From contig CAKRRF010000019.1 of the NCBI GenBank assembly GCA_934394985.1, positions 1 through 51,181 on the forward strand: a stretch of DNA of 51,181 nt. Reading direction: 5' to 3'. The translations under genes and the position numbers were made by a program. Under the pieces are notes generated by a model. That model saw only the letters and a list, made by a program, of their open reading frames with translations. It was not told where the DNA came from and made no database searches. Shown here piece after piece: positions 50,044 through 51,181 of the stretch. The DNA comes from an uncultured Marvinbryantia sp. (GTDB taxonomy: Bacteria > Bacillota > Clostridia > Lachnospirales > Lachnospiraceae). How positions within the stretch are numbered: position 1 is the stretch's first letter; the number at the start of each line of letters is the position of its first letter.

Positions 50044-51132
50044 ATGAAGAAGAAACTGTTTGGAGCCATTTTAGCAACTGCATTAACAGCTGGAGCGATC
50101 TGTGCCACACCTGTTCTGGCAGCAGATACAACGGATCTGGAATTTTATTTTGCTATTGTTGCAGGCGGAGCACTACAGCAACAAATGGATGCTTTTGTAT
50201 CGGAATTTAATGAAGCAAATCCAGAATACCATGTGGAAATGGTATATACGGGTACCAATAATGACAACATTGTAAAGTTACAGGCAGCTGCGCAGGCGGG
50301 AACCATGCCACAGTTTTATGTTGCACCATATAATTACAAGTATATGTTAAATTCTCTTGGCATTATTTCTCCAATGACTGACCTGGTAGAAACGGATGAA
50401 GATGGTGAAGCGTATATTGACGGTTTCCTTGATAGCTTTATTCGGGATAGTTATTTGGATGATGAATTGATCAGTATCCCATTTGCAAGAAGTTCCTGTA
50501 TTTTTTATTATAATAAAGACGCCTTTAAAGAAGTAGGACTGGATCCGGAAGCACCACCAACCACATGGGAAGAACTAGTGGAAGATGCACAGTTATTAAC
50601 TAAGACAGACGAAAAAGGAAATGTAGAGAGATATGGATTTGGAATTTGTGAAAATGCAGGACATAGCCAGTGGCCATATACTATTCTGACAGCACAGAAC
50701 GGTGGACAGATTAATTCTGATGATGGAACTCAGACATTTTTTGATTCAGAAGAAAGTATTGCGGCAGTACAGTGGTGGGCAGATCTGCATGAAAAATACA
50801 AATGTGTACCAGATTATTTGTTAGCATTTGAAGACATGCCAAATATGTTTATTGATGGACAGCTGGCAATGATGCAGCATACATCAGGAAATCTGACTAC
50901 TATATACGATAATGCAGATTTTGAAGTAGGAGTAGCACTTATGCCATATTCGAAAATTGAAACAAGCTCAACAGGCGGACAGAACTTTTTCATGTCACCA
51001 GATTGCACAGAGGAAGAACGGCAGGGCGCATGGAAGTTTATCCGTTATTGTACAGAACCAGAACAGCAGGCACGTTGGTGTGCAGCATGTGGATATCTGG
51101 CAACAGTCCAGCGGTGTGATGTCAAGAGATAA
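50044..51132 (+). CDS. CUT1-type extracellular sugar-binding protein, shortened C-terminus
   Basis: This secreted binding protein has a Sec signal (residues 1-26, ending PVLAAD, no lipobox Cys) and a family 1 solute-binding fold with MDAFVSEFNEANPEYHVEMVYTGTNND, GTMPQFYVAPYNYKY, IPFARSSCIFYYNKDAFKEVGLDPEAPPTTWEELVEDAQLL and FIRYCTEPEQQARWCAACGYLATVQ. Full-length members are usually about 420-450 residues; this one stops at 362 after the unusual tail RCDVKR, so the last 60-80 residues seem missing through a frameshift or rearrangement. Neither permease genes nor a clear continuation appear before the window ends. It may be a pseudogene or may still bind ligand. The orphan ATPase at 16609 is of the type that would energise its importer. 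Confidence 0.78.
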   Translation: MKKKLFGAILATALTAGAICATPVLAADTTDLEFYFAIVAGGALQQQMDAFVSEFNEANPEYHVEMVYTGTNNDNIVKLQAAAQAGTMPQFYVAPYNYKYMLNSLGIISPMTDLVETDEDGEAYIDGFLDSFIRDSYLDDELISIPFARSSCIFYYNKDAFKEVGLDPEAPPTTWEELVEDAQLLTKTDEKGNVERYGFGICENAGHSQWPYTILTAQNGGQINSDDGTQTFFDSEESIAAVQWWADLHEKYKCVPDYLLAFEDMPNMFIDGQLAMMQHTSGNLTTIYDNADFEVGVALMPYSKIETSSTGGQNFFMSPDCTEEERQGAWKFIRYCTEPEQQARWCAACGYLATVQRCDVKR

Positions 51133-51181
51133 ATAACACAAAAACATATATTTTTGTATATATCTCATGAAGACAAAAAAC

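Overview
The window looks like a chromosomal segment of a gut Lachnospiraceae-type Firmicute (Blautia, Dorea or Ruminococcus-like). The signs are strong GGAGG ribosome binding sites, TTGACA/TATAAT promoters, many sugar-type ABC systems, YesM/YesN-type two-component systems, ROK regulators and a Gram-positive type IV pilus cluster. This assignment is inference from gene content. No rRNA, tRNA, CRISPR or insertion sequence was recognised.

Layout. 1-4175: type IV pilus operon (PilC, four small membrane or pilin-like proteins, PilT). 4221-8090: Na/phosphate symporter behind a Pho-box-like promoter, then a PhoB/PhoR-like pair. 8185-10609: a membrane-anchored ATLF/PPEP-like metallopeptidase and a SARP/BTAD regulator with a degenerate GGDEF-like tail. 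10803-11110: a 62-bp tandem repeat array. 11112-21258: housekeeping-like genes (AbgA-like amidohydrolase, D,D-carboxypeptidase, integrase-like protein lacking catalytic residues, DEDDh exonuclease, orphan sugar ATPase, CdaR-like regulator, aconitase-family hydratase). 21449-29164: AT-rich pentitol-type locus (ribulokinase, ROK regulator, zinc polyol dehydrogenase, RbsABC-like importer). 29281-40475: xylose-type locus. A leftward sensory operon (ROK/XylR-like, two sugar-binding proteins, YesM-like kinase, YesN-like regulator, and a pseudo-response regulator) is divergent from DUF4867, a FucI-fold isomerase and xylulokinase. 40584-40883: a compact Fst/par-like type I toxin-antitoxin module. 41113-49187: AT-rich ureide/hydantoin-type operon (YheO-like regulator, SDR, RbsABC-like importer, allantoinase-like and carbamoylase-like amidohydrolases, RidA). 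49276-49770: decayed second par copy and a second array of the 62-bp repeat. 50044-51132: sugar-binding protein with a shortened C-terminus.

How the parts work together. The xylose-type locus appears to sense sugar twice: inside the cell through the ROK repressor at a perfect palindrome between the divergent promoters, and outside through binding proteins coupled to a kinase and regulator. The same operon encodes a paralogue of that regulator whose phospho-acceptor Asp is Asn and which has lost its DNA-binding domain. The ureide-type operon joins ring opening, decarbamoylation, imine clean-up and a dedicated importer in one tight transcription unit.

The most notable observations are the Fst/par-like module with its exact 14-nt direct repeats and antisense promoter, its decayed second copy beside the second repeat array, the pseudo-response regulator, the FucI-fold isomerase in a xylose-like setting, and the ureide-type operon served by a sugar-type ABC importer.
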